DNA of 64,000 nt, from contig NZ_GL538352.1 in assembly GCF_000148995.1 (NCBI RefSeq), forward strand, positions 1,319,178 to 1,383,177, read 5' to 3'. Made by a program: the position numbers and the translations under genes. The stretch is from Listeria grayi DSM 20601. Its GTDB lineage: Bacteria > Bacillota > Bacilli > Lactobacillales > Listeriaceae. Below, piece by piece: positions 10,868-19,804 of this stretch. Below the pieces are notes generated by a model. It saw only the letters and a program-made list of their open reading frames with translations, was not told where the DNA came from and searched no databases. How positions within the stretch are numbered: the first letter of the stretch is position 1; each line of letters opens with the position of its first letter.

Positions 10868-11341
10868 TAATATCCCTCCCTTATCTATGTAAGAAACCAT
10901 AGTTATCCACAAAAATAAAAAAATGGTGGATAACCTTATCCCAAGGCTGTTTAAAAAATATCCACAAGTTTAAATTTAATTGTGGATAAATAAAATTATC
11001 CCCAGTATTTTTGCTTTTTCGACAAAGTTTATAATAGCAGAAAAGTTCTTTGATAGCAAGGTTTGCCTTTAGTTACTCACAAACTTATCCAGATGTGCAA
11101 AACTGCTTGTCCACAGCACTGAACTTGTGTATAACTTGTTGAAAAATAAAAAATAACTTGTTTTTGAAATTTCGATTATCCACAAAGATATCCAAGTGTT
11201 TTATCCAACCTGTGTATAACTTTTGAAAAAAGGAACTATTTATCCACAGCTAAATTTCTACTTTTGAAAAATAGATATTTTTTTTGCCGCACGAATATGA
11301 TATGATTATTAATAGAATGCCGATAGAAAGTGAAATGTCTA
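10868..11341. other. oriC: oriC, DnaA-box region upstream of dnaA
   Basis: Gene-free stretch between dnaA and rpmH with many DnaA boxes. Perfect TTATCCACA or its complement occurs at 10903-10911 (+), 10981-10989 (-), 11176-11184 (+) and 11240-11248 (+). One-mismatch boxes are at 10925-10933, 10958-10966, 10996-11004, 11085-11093, 11107-11115, 11126-11134 and 11211-11219. The density leaves little doubt that this is the second half of a bipartite origin. The dnaA promoter must also lie here; I could not choose one. Confidence 0.93.
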
Positions 11342-11370
11342 TTGACAAAATCTAACTATTACCATACAAT
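11342..11370 (+). promoter_or_regulatory. Strong sigma-A promoter for rpmH
   Basis: Consensus -35 TTGACA (11342-11347), 17-bp spacer and -10 TACAAT (11365-11370), about 50 bp before the rpmH start. It points away from oriC. Confidence 0.85.
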
Positions 11371-11427
11371 ATTCAAGACTGTCTAATAGATTAAATCGAT
11401 TGGACCCTTTTATGGGAGGTGTAATTA

Positions 11428-11562
11428 ATGAAAAGAACATATCAACCAAGTAAACGTAAGAGAAAAAAAGTGCATGGTTTCCGCTCACGTATGAGTTCTA
11501 AAAACGGACGCAGAGTTTTAGCAAGTCGTCGTCGTAAAGGAAGAAAAGTTTTATCTGCGTAG
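11428..11562 (+). CDS. rpmH: 50S ribosomal protein L34
   Basis: Very basic 44-residue ribosomal protein of the large subunit, starting [21 protein letters not shown] and ending GRKVLSA, the full family pattern. The ATG follows GGGAGGTGTAATTA. It is the first gene on the replichore opposite dnaA, the standard position in Bacillales, and shares a transcript with rnpA across a terminator-like hairpin. Confidence 0.99.
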   Translation: MKRTYQPSKRKRKKVHGFRSRMSSKNGRRVLASRRRKGRKVLSA

Positions 11563-11595
11563 ACCACTGAATACGACTCAGTGGTTCTTTTTTTT
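11563..11595 (+). terminator. Terminator between rpmH and rnpA
   Basis: Stem ACCACTGA/TCAGTGGT with a 7-nt loop and a T-rich run, immediately after the rpmH stop and 33 bp before the rnpA start. Partial readthrough would set a high L34 to RnpA ratio. Confidence 0.85.
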
Positions 11596-11628
11596 AGAAA
11601 AAATGACTACATTAAAGTTGGGGAAATA

Positions 11629-11982
11629 ATGAAAAAAGCATATCGAATCAAAAAAAATCAAGAGTTTCAAACAGTTTTCAAACGAGGAAAATCAGTAGCG
11701 AATAGACAATTTGTTGTTTATTTATTAAAACAGGAAAGTGCGGATACACATTTTCGCATTGGTTTATCTGTAAGCAAAAAAATTGGAAACGCTGTCTGCC
11801 GTAATCGTGTGAAACGATACATCAGACAATCTTTTCATGAACTAGAAGGAGAAGTAGCTTCCGGTCATGACTATATTATTATCGCCAGAAATCCGGCGGC
11901 CAATATGAGTTTTCATGAAGTTAAAAAGAGCTTGACGCATGTGCTCAAGTTAGCGCGTGTTTTACGCAAAACAGTCAAGTAA
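11629..11982 (+). CDS. rnpA: Ribonuclease P protein component
   Basis: Protein cofactor of RNase P, which matures tRNA 5' ends. The product is 117 residues and basic, with the RNR signature CRNRVKR at about 58-64. The frame extends upstream to 11581 across the terminator stem, but the start [13 protein letters not shown] at 11629 fits the family and has GGGG a few bases upstream. It lies 66 bp downstream of rpmH and upstream of yidC. Confidence 0.97.
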   Translation: MKKAYRIKKNQEFQTVFKRGKSVANRQFVVYLLKQESADTHFRIGLSVSKKIGNAVCRNRVKRYIRQSFHELEGEVASGHDYIIIARNPAANMSFHEVKKSLTHVLKLARVLRKTVK

Positions 11983-12031
11983 TGAAACAACATGAATTCT
12001 ATCCAGGCGGAAGAAGTGGAGGTTACAGCTT

Positions 12032-12880
12032 TTGAAGAATAAAAAATTATGGATCGTTGGGATCATGATCGGACTTGCAATGGTGCTATCAGGATGTGGT
12101 TATTCCACGGACCCGATCACAAAAGATTCAACAGGTTTTTGGAGCCATTATATCGTTTTTCCATTATCATGGTTGATCAGATGGTTTTCCGACAATCTAG
12201 GCGGCAGTTACGCGATCGGTATTATCGTTGTAACGATCATTATTCGTTTAATCATTATGCCTTTAATGATCAAACAGATCAAAAGTCAAAAAGAAATGAC
12301 GAAGATCCAGCCGAAAATGAAAGAATTGCAACAAAAATATGCTTCTAAAGACAACGAAACGAAACAAAAACTGCAACAAGAAACAATGCGTCTCTATCAA
12401 GAACACAATGTAAACCCAATGATGGGATGTTTACCGCTACTGATTCAAATGCCGATCTTGATTGGTTTTTACCAAGCTATCAGTCGGACAGCTGAGATCA
12501 AAAGCGATACATTCTTATGGATGACACTCGGTCATCCGGATCAGTTTTTCATTTTGCCGATCTTAGCAGCGATCACAACGTTCTTTTCTTCCAAAATCGG
12601 TATGATGGGACAAGTGCAGCAAAATAAATCCATGGCTATGATTACTTACATCATGCCAGTCATGATTTTGGTAATGGGTATTTCGCTACCGTCCGCGCTG
12701 GCACTATATTGGATCATCGGGAATATTTTTACATTTTTACAAACGCTTTTAATAAACAATCCTTTCAAAAACAAACGTGAGCAAGAGGCTTTGGCAGCTG
12801 CAGCGGCAGAAGAAGAGAGATTGAAGAAGAAAGCAGCGAACATGAAGGCCTCAAAAAAAGGAGGTAAGAAAAGAAAGTGA
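12032..12880 (+). CDS. yidC: Membrane protein insertase YidC/OxaA (SpoIIIJ type)
   Basis: Inserts and folds membrane proteins, alone or with SecYEG. It is a lipoprotein of 282 residues: signal peptide with lipobox LSGC (Cys22), then five membrane segments with a charged loop between the first two, and a Lys-rich C-terminal tail. Translation starts at TTG after GTGGAGG. The next gene jag starts 4 bp before its end (GTGA overlap), a coupled pair conserved in Bacillales. Confidence 0.97.
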   Translation: MKNKKLWIVGIMIGLAMVLSGCGYSTDPITKDSTGFWSHYIVFPLSWLIRWFSDNLGGSYAIGIIVVTIIIRLIIMPLMIKQIKSQKEMTKIQPKMKELQQKYASKDNETKQKLQQETMRLYQEHNVNPMMGCLPLLIQMPILIGFYQAISRTAEIKSDTFLWMTLGHPDQFFILPILAAITTFFSSKIGMMGQVQQNKSMAMITYIMPVMILVMGISLPSALALYWIIGNIFTFLQTLLINNPFKNKREQEALAAAAAEEERLKKKAANMKASKKGGKKRK

Positions 12881-13500
12881 GAGATATAACTGCTCAAGGA
12901 CAAACCGTTGAAGACGCTATTCAAAATGCACTAAAAAGTTTAGATACTGTTCGCGATAGAGTCGAGATCGAAGTTATCGATGAAGGTAAAAAAGGTATTT
13001 TTGGAATTGGTTCTAGGCTGGCAATGGTCAAAGTGGTGGAAAAAGAAAATGGAATTGAAACCGCGAAGAACTATTTAATGGATGTTGCTGAAAAAATGGG
13101 TGCGGATATCTCAATCGAAGTACAAGAAGACGGAAAAGATGTCACTTTCCAGGTCAATGGCGCAGATCTAGGTGTACTGATCGGGAAGCACGGTCAAACA
13201 CTTAACTCCTTACAATATCTAACGCAATTGATCGTCAACCGAACGACGGAACAATTTTATAACATCATGATCAATGTAGGTGATTATCGGGAACGCCGCT
13301 ACGAAACGTTATCGCATTTGGCAACCAAGATGGCGACGAAAGCTCTTAAAACGAAACGAGCTGTTCATTTAGAAGCAATGCCTTCCTTTGAAAGAAAAAT
13401 CATCCATGCGATATTGAGTGACCGGACAGATGTGGAAACACATTCCGAGGGGAAAGATCCTTATCGCTATATCATTATCAAACCAGTAAGAAAACATTAA
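12877..13500 (+). CDS. jag: RNA-binding protein Jag/KhpB (SpoIIIJ-associated)
   Basis: A 207-residue RNA-binding protein with three domains: an N-terminal Jag domain (about 1-50), a KH domain with the GKHG loop (about 100) and a C-terminal R3H domain ending YRYIIIKPVRKH. Members pair with KhpA and influence cell division and elongation. GTG start overlapping the yidC stop, with AAAGGAGG 13-17 nt upstream. A strong terminator follows directly, ending the rpmH-rnpA-yidC-jag unit. Confidence 0.96.
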   Translation: MRDITAQGQTVEDAIQNALKSLDTVRDRVEIEVIDEGKKGIFGIGSRLAMVKVVEKENGIETAKNYLMDVAEKMGADISIEVQEDGKDVTFQVNGADLGVLIGKHGQTLNSLQYLTQLIVNRTTEQFYNIMINVGDYRERRYETLSHLATKMATKALKTKRAVHLEAMPSFERKIIHAILSDRTDVETHSEGKDPYRYIIIKPVRKH

Positions 13501-13551
13501 AAAAAACCTTGCGACATGCTGATTTTTTCGGCGGATCGCAAGGTTTTTTTT
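13501..13551 (+). terminator. Terminator after jag
   Basis: Long stem AAAACCTTGCGA/TCGCAAGGTTTT with a roughly 20-nt loop and eight Ts, starting at the jag stop. Confidence 0.92.
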
Positions 13552-13650
13552 AGGGGAAAGTGAGCAAAATCAATCATCTATAAGGGTTATCGTTGGAATA
13601 ATCTTACTTCCTATGTTAGGATAGACCCTATTATCGGAGGTGGAACATTC

Positions 13651-13857
13651 ATGGATATGGGTACTTACTGTGTGACAGTAAAGACAATCGATGGAGAAAA
13701 GTATTCAAAAACAGTTGAAGCAACGGACCAAGGGCAAGCGTTTGGTCGAGCAGTCTTAGAAAAGAATGATACACATTTTGTTTTTGAAGATGACAATAAT
13801 GCTTTGATTTACGCTTATGACAATAATGTCACTGCTGTAACTGTAGCAGAAGTCTAA
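13651..13857 (+). CDS. Small acidic conserved-type protein, unknown function
   Basis: Not recognised. It is a 68-residue acidic cytosolic protein with no membrane segment or cysteine pair. The pattern of alternating hydrophobic and polar residues (YCVTVKTIDGEKYSKTVEA) suggests a small beta-rich fold. The ATG is well supported by GGAGGT 9 nt upstream. It is isolated between two terminators, so it is a single-gene transcript. A possible promoter (TTGGAA, 18 bp, TAGGAT) lies just upstream. Confidence 0.75.
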   Translation: MDMGTYCVTVKTIDGEKYSKTVEATDQGQAFGRAVLEKNDTHFVFEDDNNALIYAYDNNVTAVTVAEV

Positions 13858-13887
13858 AAACGACAAATAAAACTTAAAAAGCAGCTG

Positions 13888-13919
13888 ACTACTTACTCAT
13901 ATAGAGTAGGTAGTTTTTT
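13888..13919 (+). terminator. Terminator after the 68-residue gene
   Basis: Eleven-bp stem ACTACTTACTC/GAGTAGGTAGT with a 5-nt loop and six Ts. Confidence 0.9.
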
Positions 13920-13936
13920 GGATTTAAGCCGTTTTC

Positions 13937-13965
13937 TTGACTCATCGTACAGAGCATACTAAGCT
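13937..13965 (+). promoter_or_regulatory. Candidate promoter for the thioredoxin-like gene
   Basis: TTGACT (13937-13942), 17-bp spacer, TAAGCT (13960-13965), about 20 bp before the start codon. The -35 is good and the -10 moderate. Confidence 0.45.
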
Positions 13966-13983
13966 AGTAGTGAGGTGAATGTA

Positions 13984-14310
13984 ATGGCGATCCTTCACGC
14001 AAAAAAAGAAAATTTTGAAGAGATACTCGAAAACCATCCACTTATTTTGCTGAATTTCTGGGCAGAATGGTGCGCACCGTGCCGAGCATTTATCGAAACG
14101 TTAGTGACACTTGACGAAAATGAGCCGGTACAAGTGGTGAAAATCAACACGCAGCGGGAAGAAGAATTGATGAAACGATTTGAAGTCCAGGGACTTCCTT
14201 ATTCGATCTTATTAAAAAACGGGGAAAAAATAGGAGAGATCAAAGGAAAATGTAGTTATGAAGTACTGAAGCAAAAGATAGATACAATTTTGGCAGAAGA
14301 AAGAGAATGA
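13984..14310 (+). CDS. Thioredoxin-like protein
   Basis: Thioredoxin-fold protein of 108 residues with the redox motif WCAPC (Cys30 and Cys33) in FWAEWCAPCRAF and the later cis-Pro region GLPYSILL. It probably reduces disulfides in cytosolic partners; it is not necessarily the main TrxA, which has WCGPC. The frame begins at a GTG (13975) that overlaps the GAGGTG ribosome site, so I use the ATG at 13984. It is monocistronic, flanked by terminators. Confidence 0.9.
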   Translation: MAILHAKKENFEEILENHPLILLNFWAEWCAPCRAFIETLVTLDENEPVQVVKINTQREEELMKRFEVQGLPYSILLKNGEKIGEIKGKCSYEVLKQKIDTILAEERE

Positions 14311-14356
14311 TCTAAGGTTAGAGTATAAGGATGATGATCAAGGGGAAAAAGTAATT

Positions 14357-14406
14357 AAAAGCGCGTGGAAAAGTTCTTAAAGAACAAATTCCACGCGCTT
14401 TTTTAT
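14357..14406. terminator. Bidirectional terminator between the thioredoxin-like and NfrA-type genes
   Basis: Stem AAAAGCGCGTGGAA/TTCCACGCGCTTTT around an 18-nt loop, with A and T runs on both sides, between two convergent genes. Confidence 0.9.
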
Positions 14407-14418
14407 ATAAGCCATACT

Positions 14419-15153
14419 TTATTTTTTCATAAATTGTTGCTTTTCAATGAATTGTTTCAGATCCAAACGGCTAGGACGCTCTAAAAAGCGAGATATTTGC
14501 TCGGACCAAGCTTCTACTCGATCGCCGTTGGTTCGTTTTTGATAATAGTTTTGGATGGCCTCGTCATAAGCTGCGATGCTGTCATCTTTAAACTGGTAGC
14601 TGTCTTCATGATAAATCGCCGCTTCTGGCAACCGCGGTTTTGGCTTGGAAGACTGCACGGGATAGCCGACTGTCAGGCCAAATAAAGGAATCGTATAAGG
14701 CGGCAGTTCCAAAATATCAGCCGTTTCCTCAATCGCGTTTCTGATACCACCAATGAAACAAACACCTAATCCCATTGATTCTGCGGCCACAGCCATGTTT
14801 TGAGCGGCTAATGAAGCGTCGACAATAGCGACAAGCATTTTTTCCGTGCTGGATAGTGCTTCCGAAGAACTGCCCAGTTTTTGCGCAATACGCTCATGTC
14901 TAGCAAGGTCAGCTACAAACACAAAGAATTGCCCGGTTTTTACCACATAAGGCTGATTACCAGCGATTGCGGATAATTTCTTTCGTTTTTCGATATCATT
15001 GATGCCGATGATCGAGTAGGCTTGGATGAAACTGGACGTAGAAGCAGCTTGGGCACTTTTGACAAGTTCTTGGATCTGCTCCGTGGAAAGTGGCTTTTCT
15101 TGAAAATCACGAATGGAATAGTGATTTTGTAATTGTTGAATGACAGGATTCAT
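14419..15153 (-). CDS. NfrA-type NADPH-dependent nitro/flavin reductase
   Basis: FMN-dependent oxidoreductase of the nitroreductase superfamily, in the NfrA/NfsA subgroup of about 245 residues. The N-terminal HYSIRDFQEKPLS and the FMN contacts QAASTSSFIQAYS and GLGVCFIGGIRN are characteristic, as is the long C-terminal extension. Such enzymes reduce FMN, nitroaromatics or quinones and some remove reactive species. The ATG at 15153 follows AAAGGAGCA. It converges with the thioredoxin-like gene; the other nitroreductase-fold gene lies upstream on the same strand. Confidence 0.93.
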   Translation of the reverse strand: MNPVIQQLQNHYSIRDFQEKPLSTEQIQELVKSAQAASTSSFIQAYSIIGINDIEKRKKLSAIAGNQPYVVKTGQFFVFVADLARHERIAQKLGSSSEALSSTEKMLVAIVDASLAAQNMAVAAESMGLGVCFIGGIRNAIEETADILELPPYTIPLFGLTVGYPVQSSKPKPRLPEAAIYHEDSYQFKDDSIAAYDEAIQNYYQKRTNGDRVEAWSEQISRFLERPSRLDLKQFIEKQQFMKK

Positions 15154-15243
15154 TTTTCACTGCTCCTTTAGAAATATTGTAGTTTTTTTCAAAGATGTAC
15201 AAATTTTAGCGCTATCTTTAGAGAGAAGCAAGTCATTTTACTC

Positions 15244-15273
15244 AAAAAAAAAACAGAGCTTGTAGGCTCTGCT
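15244..15273 (-). terminator. Terminator after the Frm2-like gene
   Basis: Minus-strand stem CAGAGC/GCTCTG with a 6-nt loop and nine Ts, 10 bp past the stop. Confidence 0.85.
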
Positions 15274-15283
15274 TTTTAAAAAA

Positions 15284-15883
15284 TTAACGGAATACGCGGA
15301 AACGATCTTCGTCAGCGATATATTCTTTTTCACCAGCAGGTTGTGCAATGTTACCAAACGGCATTTGAGCACGTAAGTTCCAGCTAGCTGGGATGTCCCA
15401 TTCTGCTTTTACCGCATCATCGATAAGCGGGTTATAATGTTGCAAGCTTGCGCCCAAACCGATTTCAGCAAGTGCAACCCATACAGCATGTTGCGTGATA
15501 CCAGTAGATTGTTCCGACCAAAGCGGGAAGTTTTCTGCATAAGCAGCGAATTGTTCTTGAAGTCCTTTTACAACAGCAGTATCTTCAAAAAATAATACTG
15601 TTCCAAATCCAGCCTGGAAAGAATTGATACGTTGTTCTGTTGCTTCAAAAGCATCTTCAGGAACGATGTTTTTCAGTGTATCTTTTACGATCGTCCATAA
15701 TTTCTCATGGTGTTCACCGAATAAGATAACTACACGAGAACTTTGCGAGTTAAAAGCACTTGGTGTATTTTTAACCGTTTCTTTGATCGTTGCTTCGATC
15801 TCGCTTTGAGATAAAGTAACGTTTTTGTCAATTGCATAGATAGAACGACGATTTTTGATTGTTTCTAAGAAAGCACTAACCAT
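15284..15883 (-). CDS. Nitroreductase-family oxidoreductase, yeast Frm2/Hbn1 type
   Basis: FMN-binding enzyme of 199 residues. The N-terminal NRRSIYAIDKNV and the motif FNSQSSRVVILFGEHHEKLW, with the C-terminal MPFGNIAQPAGEKEY, mark the Frm2-like subgroup. Its physiological substrate is not established; family members respond to oxidative or fatty-acid stress. It has its own promoter (15929-15956) and a terminator, so it is monocistronic. A gene of this type is in the same place in Listeria as I recall it. Confidence 0.9.
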   Translation of the reverse strand: MVSAFLETIKNRRSIYAIDKNVTLSQSEIEATIKETVKNTPSAFNSQSSRVVILFGEHHEKLWTIVKDTLKNIVPEDAFEATEQRINSFQAGFGTVLFFEDTAVVKGLQEQFAAYAENFPLWSEQSTGITQHAVWVALAEIGLGASLQHYNPLIDDAVKAEWDIPASWNLRAQMPFGNIAQPAGEKEYIADEDRFRVFR

Positions 15884-15928
15884 TTTTTAAAAACTCCTTT
15901 TATATGTTTATTATTAGTAACTTACTTT

Positions 15929-15956
15929 AGTATAGAAGCTATTTTTTATTTTTCAA
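15929..15956 (-). promoter_or_regulatory. Candidate promoter for the Frm2-like gene
   Basis: Minus strand -35 TTGAAA (15951-15956), 16-bp spacer, -10 TATACT (15929-15934), 45 bp before the start codon. Confidence 0.65.
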
Positions 15957-16039
15957 GTTATTTTATCTGGAAAATGAAAAAAAGTTGAAAAACGAATTAT
16001 TCTTCCTTGTAAGCGGATAAAGTTCTGTTTTTAGTGAAA

Positions 16040-16084
16040 TTTGCCAAAAATAAGTCTGTTATTGGCAAAAGAATCTGCTATAAT
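16040..16084 (+). promoter_or_regulatory. Extended -10 promoter with inverted repeat upstream of serC
   Basis: TATAAT (16079-16084) preceded by TG at -15, with a poor -35. A perfect 8-bp inverted repeat TTTGCCAA (16040-16047) and TTGGCAAA (16062-16069), spaced 14 bp, covers the -35 region. This looks like an operator for the serine operon; the regulator is unknown. Confidence 0.6.
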
Positions 16085-16160
16085 GTACAAATAAGTAAGC
16101 CCTAAATTTGAAAAATCGGAATATTATGTGTTATCTACTAATTATGAAGGAGAGATGAGA

Positions 16161-17258
16161 GTGAAGCGAGTCTATAACTTTTCAGCAGGACCAGCCGTTT
16201 TACCGGAGAGCGTGCTGAAAAAGGTACAAGAAGAATTGTTGTCTTATCAAGGGTCAGGCATGTCAGTGATGGAGCTGAGTCATCGTTCCTCCTTATTTGA
16301 AGCGATCATTCAAGATGCCGAAGCACTACTCAGGAAATTGATGCATATCCCTTCCAACTATCATGTCCTATTTTTACAAGGCGGGGCAAGTCTGCAATTT
16401 GATATGATTCCCCGTAATTTAGTGCGAGAGGGAGAAAGAGTCGGTTTTATCCACACTGGTTCTTGGTCGGAAAAGGCGATTCAAGCAGCGCAGGAATTTT
16501 CAGCTATAGAAGTAGAGGAATTAGCCAGCTCGGCAGATAAAAATTTTTCTTATATACCAGATTTCCCATTGCTGTCAGAGGACTATGCTTATGTGCATCT
16601 CACTACTAATAATACAATTGAAGGAACTACGATCTATGAGATCCCCAATTACGGCGAGGTACCAATCGTGGCAGACATGTCTTCTAATATTCTTTCTAGC
16701 GATTATGATATCCATCAGTTTGGTCTAATCTACGCAGGGGCACAAAAAAATATCGGACCAGCAGGATTGACGATCGTTATTATTCGGGATGATTTAGTAG
16801 GCCGCGTTCAAGGAATACCGAAAATCCTTGATTATCAAACGCATATCAAAAACGGTTCGATGTACAATACACCGCCGACATTTGCTATTTATGTAGCAAA
16901 ACTTGTTTTTGAATGGCTGGATGATTTGGGTGGCGTTTCTGCGATGGAAGCACAAAATCGTAAAAAAGCAGGGTTGTTATATGATTATATCGATCAATCA
17001 GACTTTTTTCGTTCGCCAGTTTTGCCACGAGACCGCTCCCTGACAAATATTCCATTTCAAACCACTTCTCCAGAGCTGGACAAACGCTTTATCGAAGAAG
17101 CGGAAGCAAACGGGCTAGTTAATTTAAAAGGACACCGTTCCGTTGGGGGAATGCGTGCAAGTCTATATAACGCATTTCCGCAAGAAGGCGTCGAAGCACT
17201 TATTTCATTTATGGATAAATTTGCTAAGGTCCAAAAAGGAGGACGTGTCCATGTTTAA
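16161..17258 (+). CDS. serC: Phosphoserine aminotransferase
   Basis: PLP enzyme converting 3-phosphohydroxypyruvate and glutamate to phosphoserine, second step of serine synthesis. About 365 residues, starting with the family N-terminus [15 protein letters not shown]. The PLP lysine is in [12 protein letters not shown], and GGASLQF binds the phosphate. The frame extends upstream, but the GTG at 16161 sits 8 nt after GGAG, while the ATG at 16155 is too close to it. The end overlaps serA by 8 bp, so the two are translationally coupled. Confidence 0.97.
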   Translation: MKRVYNFSAGPAVLPESVLKKVQEELLSYQGSGMSVMELSHRSSLFEAIIQDAEALLRKLMHIPSNYHVLFLQGGASLQFDMIPRNLVREGERVGFIHTGSWSEKAIQAAQEFSAIEVEELASSADKNFSYIPDFPLLSEDYAYVHLTTNNTIEGTTIYEIPNYGEVPIVADMSSNILSSDYDIHQFGLIYAGAQKNIGPAGLTIVIIRDDLVGRVQGIPKILDYQTHIKNGSMYNTPPTFAIYVAKLVFEWLDDLGGVSAMEAQNRKKAGLLYDYIDQSDFFRSPVLPRDRSLTNIPFQTTSPELDKRFIEEAEANGLVNLKGHRSVGGMRASLYNAFPQEGVEALISFMDKFAKVQKGGRVHV

Positions 17259-18438
17259 TATTCAAACATTTAATAATATCGCCAAAGAAGGCTTGCAAGT
17301 ATTTGACATTGAAAAATATCTGATCGATGGTAATCAGCCACCAGACGGTTATCTGCTCAGAAGTCAGAACCTGCATGAGATCACGATCCCAGAATCTATC
17401 AAAGCCATCGCTCGGGCAGGTGCAGGTGTAAATAATATTCCTACAACGGATTGTGCGGAGCGGGGAGTTGTCGTTTTTAATACACCTGGAGCAAATGCGA
17501 ATGCTGTAAAAGAATTAGTCTTGGCCGGATTATTCTTATCTGCTCGTCCGATCATCGAAGGAAATCAGTGGATCAACCAGCTGGAGAGTGAAGATATCGA
17601 GAAAAAAGTAGAAGCTGGAAAAAAAGCATTTGCCGGAACAGAATTAGCTGGTAAAAAATTAGGAATCATCGGTTTAGGCGCGATCGGCGCATTAGTAGCT
17701 AATGATGCACTTCATCTAGGAATGGATGTCGTCGGCTATGATCCATTTGTTTCGGTCGACACTGCGTGGAGGATCTCCAAAGAAGTTACGCGGGCAATCA
17801 CGCTGGAAGAGGTGCTCGCCACATGCGACTATATCACCGTCCACGTGCCACTTATGGAAAATACGAAAGAAATGTTCAATGAAGAAACATTGCAACTGCT
17901 GAAAAGCAATGCAGTCTTGCTCAACTTTTCCAGAGGAGAACTCGTTGATAAAAAAGCAGTCAAAGCTTTACTGGATGAAGGAAGCTTCCGCCTATATATG
18001 ACGGATTTTGCTACCCCAGAATTGATCAAGCATCCTAATGTCCGGGTATTTCCGCATTTAGGTGCTTCAACAGAAGAAGCAGAGATCAATTGTGCGAAAA
18101 TGGCAGCCAAAGAATTGAAGCAATATCTGGAAACAGGAAATATCCAGAATGCAGTCAATTATCCTAATGTCGATATGCCTTATAAAGGATTGCCACGCAT
18201 CAGTATTTGTCATAAAAACATTCCCAACATGGTAGGACAAATAACCACGGAACTTGCCAAAAACACCTTTAATATCATTGATATGCGGAATAGTAGTAAA
18301 GGCGATTATGCCTATACGTTGATCGACTTGGATGAAGCGAATACGAAAGCAGATCTAAGAGATATCAAACGAGAACTAAGCGCTATTCAAGGCGTTTTAC
18401 GAGTACGGATCTTGGAACCTGTCAAAACGTATGTATAA
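17251..18438 (+). CDS. serA: D-3-phosphoglycerate dehydrogenase
   Basis: First enzyme of serine synthesis, oxidising 3-phosphoglycerate with NAD. It is the short type (395 residues): catalytic and Rossmann domains with GLGAIG, the catalytic Arg in NFSRGELVD and His in [10 protein letters not shown], then a C-terminal ACT domain (from about [15 protein letters not shown]) that usually senses L-serine. The longer frame overlaps serC deeply; the ATG at 17251 follows AAAGGAGGACGTGTCC. Reverse order (serC before serA) and overlap with serC fit a single transcript. Confidence 0.97.
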   Translation: MFNIQTFNNIAKEGLQVFDIEKYLIDGNQPPDGYLLRSQNLHEITIPESIKAIARAGAGVNNIPTTDCAERGVVVFNTPGANANAVKELVLAGLFLSARPIIEGNQWINQLESEDIEKKVEAGKKAFAGTELAGKKLGIIGLGAIGALVANDALHLGMDVVGYDPFVSVDTAWRISKEVTRAITLEEVLATCDYITVHVPLMENTKEMFNEETLQLLKSNAVLLNFSRGELVDKKAVKALLDEGSFRLYMTDFATPELIKHPNVRVFPHLGASTEEAEINCAKMAAKELKQYLETGNIQNAVNYPNVDMPYKGLPRISICHKNIPNMVGQITTELAKNTFNIIDMRNSSKGDYAYTLIDLDEANTKADLRDIKRELSAIQGVLRVRILEPVKTYV

Positions 18439-18441
18439 ATA

Positions 18442-18455
18442 ATTTCCCGGGAAAT
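18442..18455. other. Noc-binding site (NBS), perfect
   Basis: ATTTCCCGGGAAAT, the consensus Noc recognition palindrome of Bacillus, between serA and the DUF1015 gene, directly upstream of the latter's AAAGGAGG ribosome site. The noc gene is 5.7 kb away. Confidence 0.85.
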
Positions 18456-18470
18456 AAAGGAGGAAATAAA

Positions 18471-19709
18471 TTGGTAAAAGTAAGTCCATTCAAAGCAATC
18501 AGACCAAAAGAAGCCATCGCAGATAAGCTGGCGTCACTTCCTTATGATGTTTTAAACACGCAGGAAGCAAGGGAATTAGGAAAAGAAAATCCTTTTTCCT
18601 TTTTACATATCGACAAGGCGGAAATTGATCTGGAAGATACGATCTCGCCATATGATGACCGAGTTTATGAACAAGCACAGACTAACTTACAAACCTTTTT
18701 AGATAAAGGCTGGTTAAAAAAAGATAGTAAAGCTTTCTTTTACATTTACCAATTAATAATGGGTGGTCGCAAGCAGACGGGAATCGTCGCATGTACCTCC
18801 ATCGATGACTATATCAATAAAAAAATCAAAAAGCATGAATTTACTCGTGAAGAAAAAGAGTTGGATCGTATTCGCCATGTAGATGCTTGTGATGCTAATA
18901 CAAGTCCGATCTTTCTCACTTATCGGCATCAGCAAACGATCGATCAAATAGTCGCAAATTGGAGCATTGCCAATGAGCCGCTTTATGATTTTACAAGTTT
19001 CCACGATGTTCAGCATCGCGTGTGGGCGATTGATGACGATATAACGATCGAAAGACTGGCAAAAGCATTTGAAGAAGTGGAGGCACTTTACATCGCAGAC
19101 GGTCATCACCGCACAGAATCTGCCGTCAAAGTGGGGCTTAAACGAAGGGAACAGTATCCGGATCGGAATGAATCTGCAGAATTCAATTCCTTCTTAGCCG
19201 TCTTATTTCCCGAAAATGAATTGGCGATCTGGGATTACAATCGTGTGATCGATATTCCGCTAGAAACTACTTTCCGGCAGCAGCTGGAAACGGCTTTTGA
19301 AGTGAAAGAACAGCCAGCGCGTTATAAACCAACATCGCCAAAACATGTGGGCATGTATACAGCTGGTAAGTGGTATGAGCTGAAAGTAAAAGCAGCCTAT
19401 ATTCCTAGTGATGCTGTAGGTAAACTAGATGTGTCGATCTTGCAAGCACAAGTATTGACGCCATTATTTGGGATAACGGACATCAGACGAGATGAGCGAA
19501 TCGATTTTGTTGGTGGGATCCGTGGGTTGGAAGAGTTGGAGCGCTTAGTAGATAGCGGAAAACAAACGATTGCTTTTGCAATGTATCCCACCACGATTGA
19601 GGATCTACTGCAAGTTGCTGATGCAAATGAGATCATGCCACCTAAATCTACTTGGTTTGAGCCTAAATTATTAAGTGGGCTTTTTGTGCATGATTTAGAA
19701 AGTAAATAA
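18471..19709 (+). CDS. DUF1015 family protein (serine-locus associated)
   Basis: A 412-residue cytosolic protein of the DUF1015 family, recognised by the N-terminus VSPFKAIRPKEAIADKLASLPYDVL, the central ADGHHRTESA motif and the C-terminal TWFEPKLLSGL. The biochemical function is not established; the family is often next to serA and serC, as here, hinting at a serine or phosphoserine-related reaction. TTG start after AAAGGAGG. It is 32 bp downstream of serA and ends the operon at a terminator. Confidence 0.88.
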   Translation: MVKVSPFKAIRPKEAIADKLASLPYDVLNTQEARELGKENPFSFLHIDKAEIDLEDTISPYDDRVYEQAQTNLQTFLDKGWLKKDSKAFFYIYQLIMGGRKQTGIVACTSIDDYINKKIKKHEFTREEKELDRIRHVDACDANTSPIFLTYRHQQTIDQIVANWSIANEPLYDFTSFHDVQHRVWAIDDDITIERLAKAFEEVEALYIADGHHRTESAVKVGLKRREQYPDRNESAEFNSFLAVLFPENELAIWDYNRVIDIPLETTFRQQLETAFEVKEQPARYKPTSPKHVGMYTAGKWYELKVKAAYIPSDAVGKLDVSILQAQVLTPLFGITDIRRDERIDFVGGIRGLEELERLVDSGKQTIAFAMYPTTIEDLLQVADANEIMPPKSTWFEPKLLSGLFVHDLESK

Positions 19710-19713
19710 TTAG

Positions 19714-19762
19714 AAATACATACTTGTCCATTTTTATAATAAAAAGGCAGGTATGTATTTTT
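19714..19762 (+). terminator. Terminator of the serC-serA-DUF1015 operon
   Basis: Stem AAATACATACTTG/CAGGTATGTATTT (one T-G pair) plus a CC/GG extension and a T-rich tail. Confidence 0.85.
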
Positions 19763-19804
19763 CTGCAGGCAGAGAATTTTTAATAAATTAAGTATAAAAC
19801 CTTG

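Noticed and set aside
12646-12924. 92-codon minus-strand ORF over yidC/jag
   Set aside because: Antisense to two certain genes, low-complexity Phe/Ala/Ser composition, no ribosome site.
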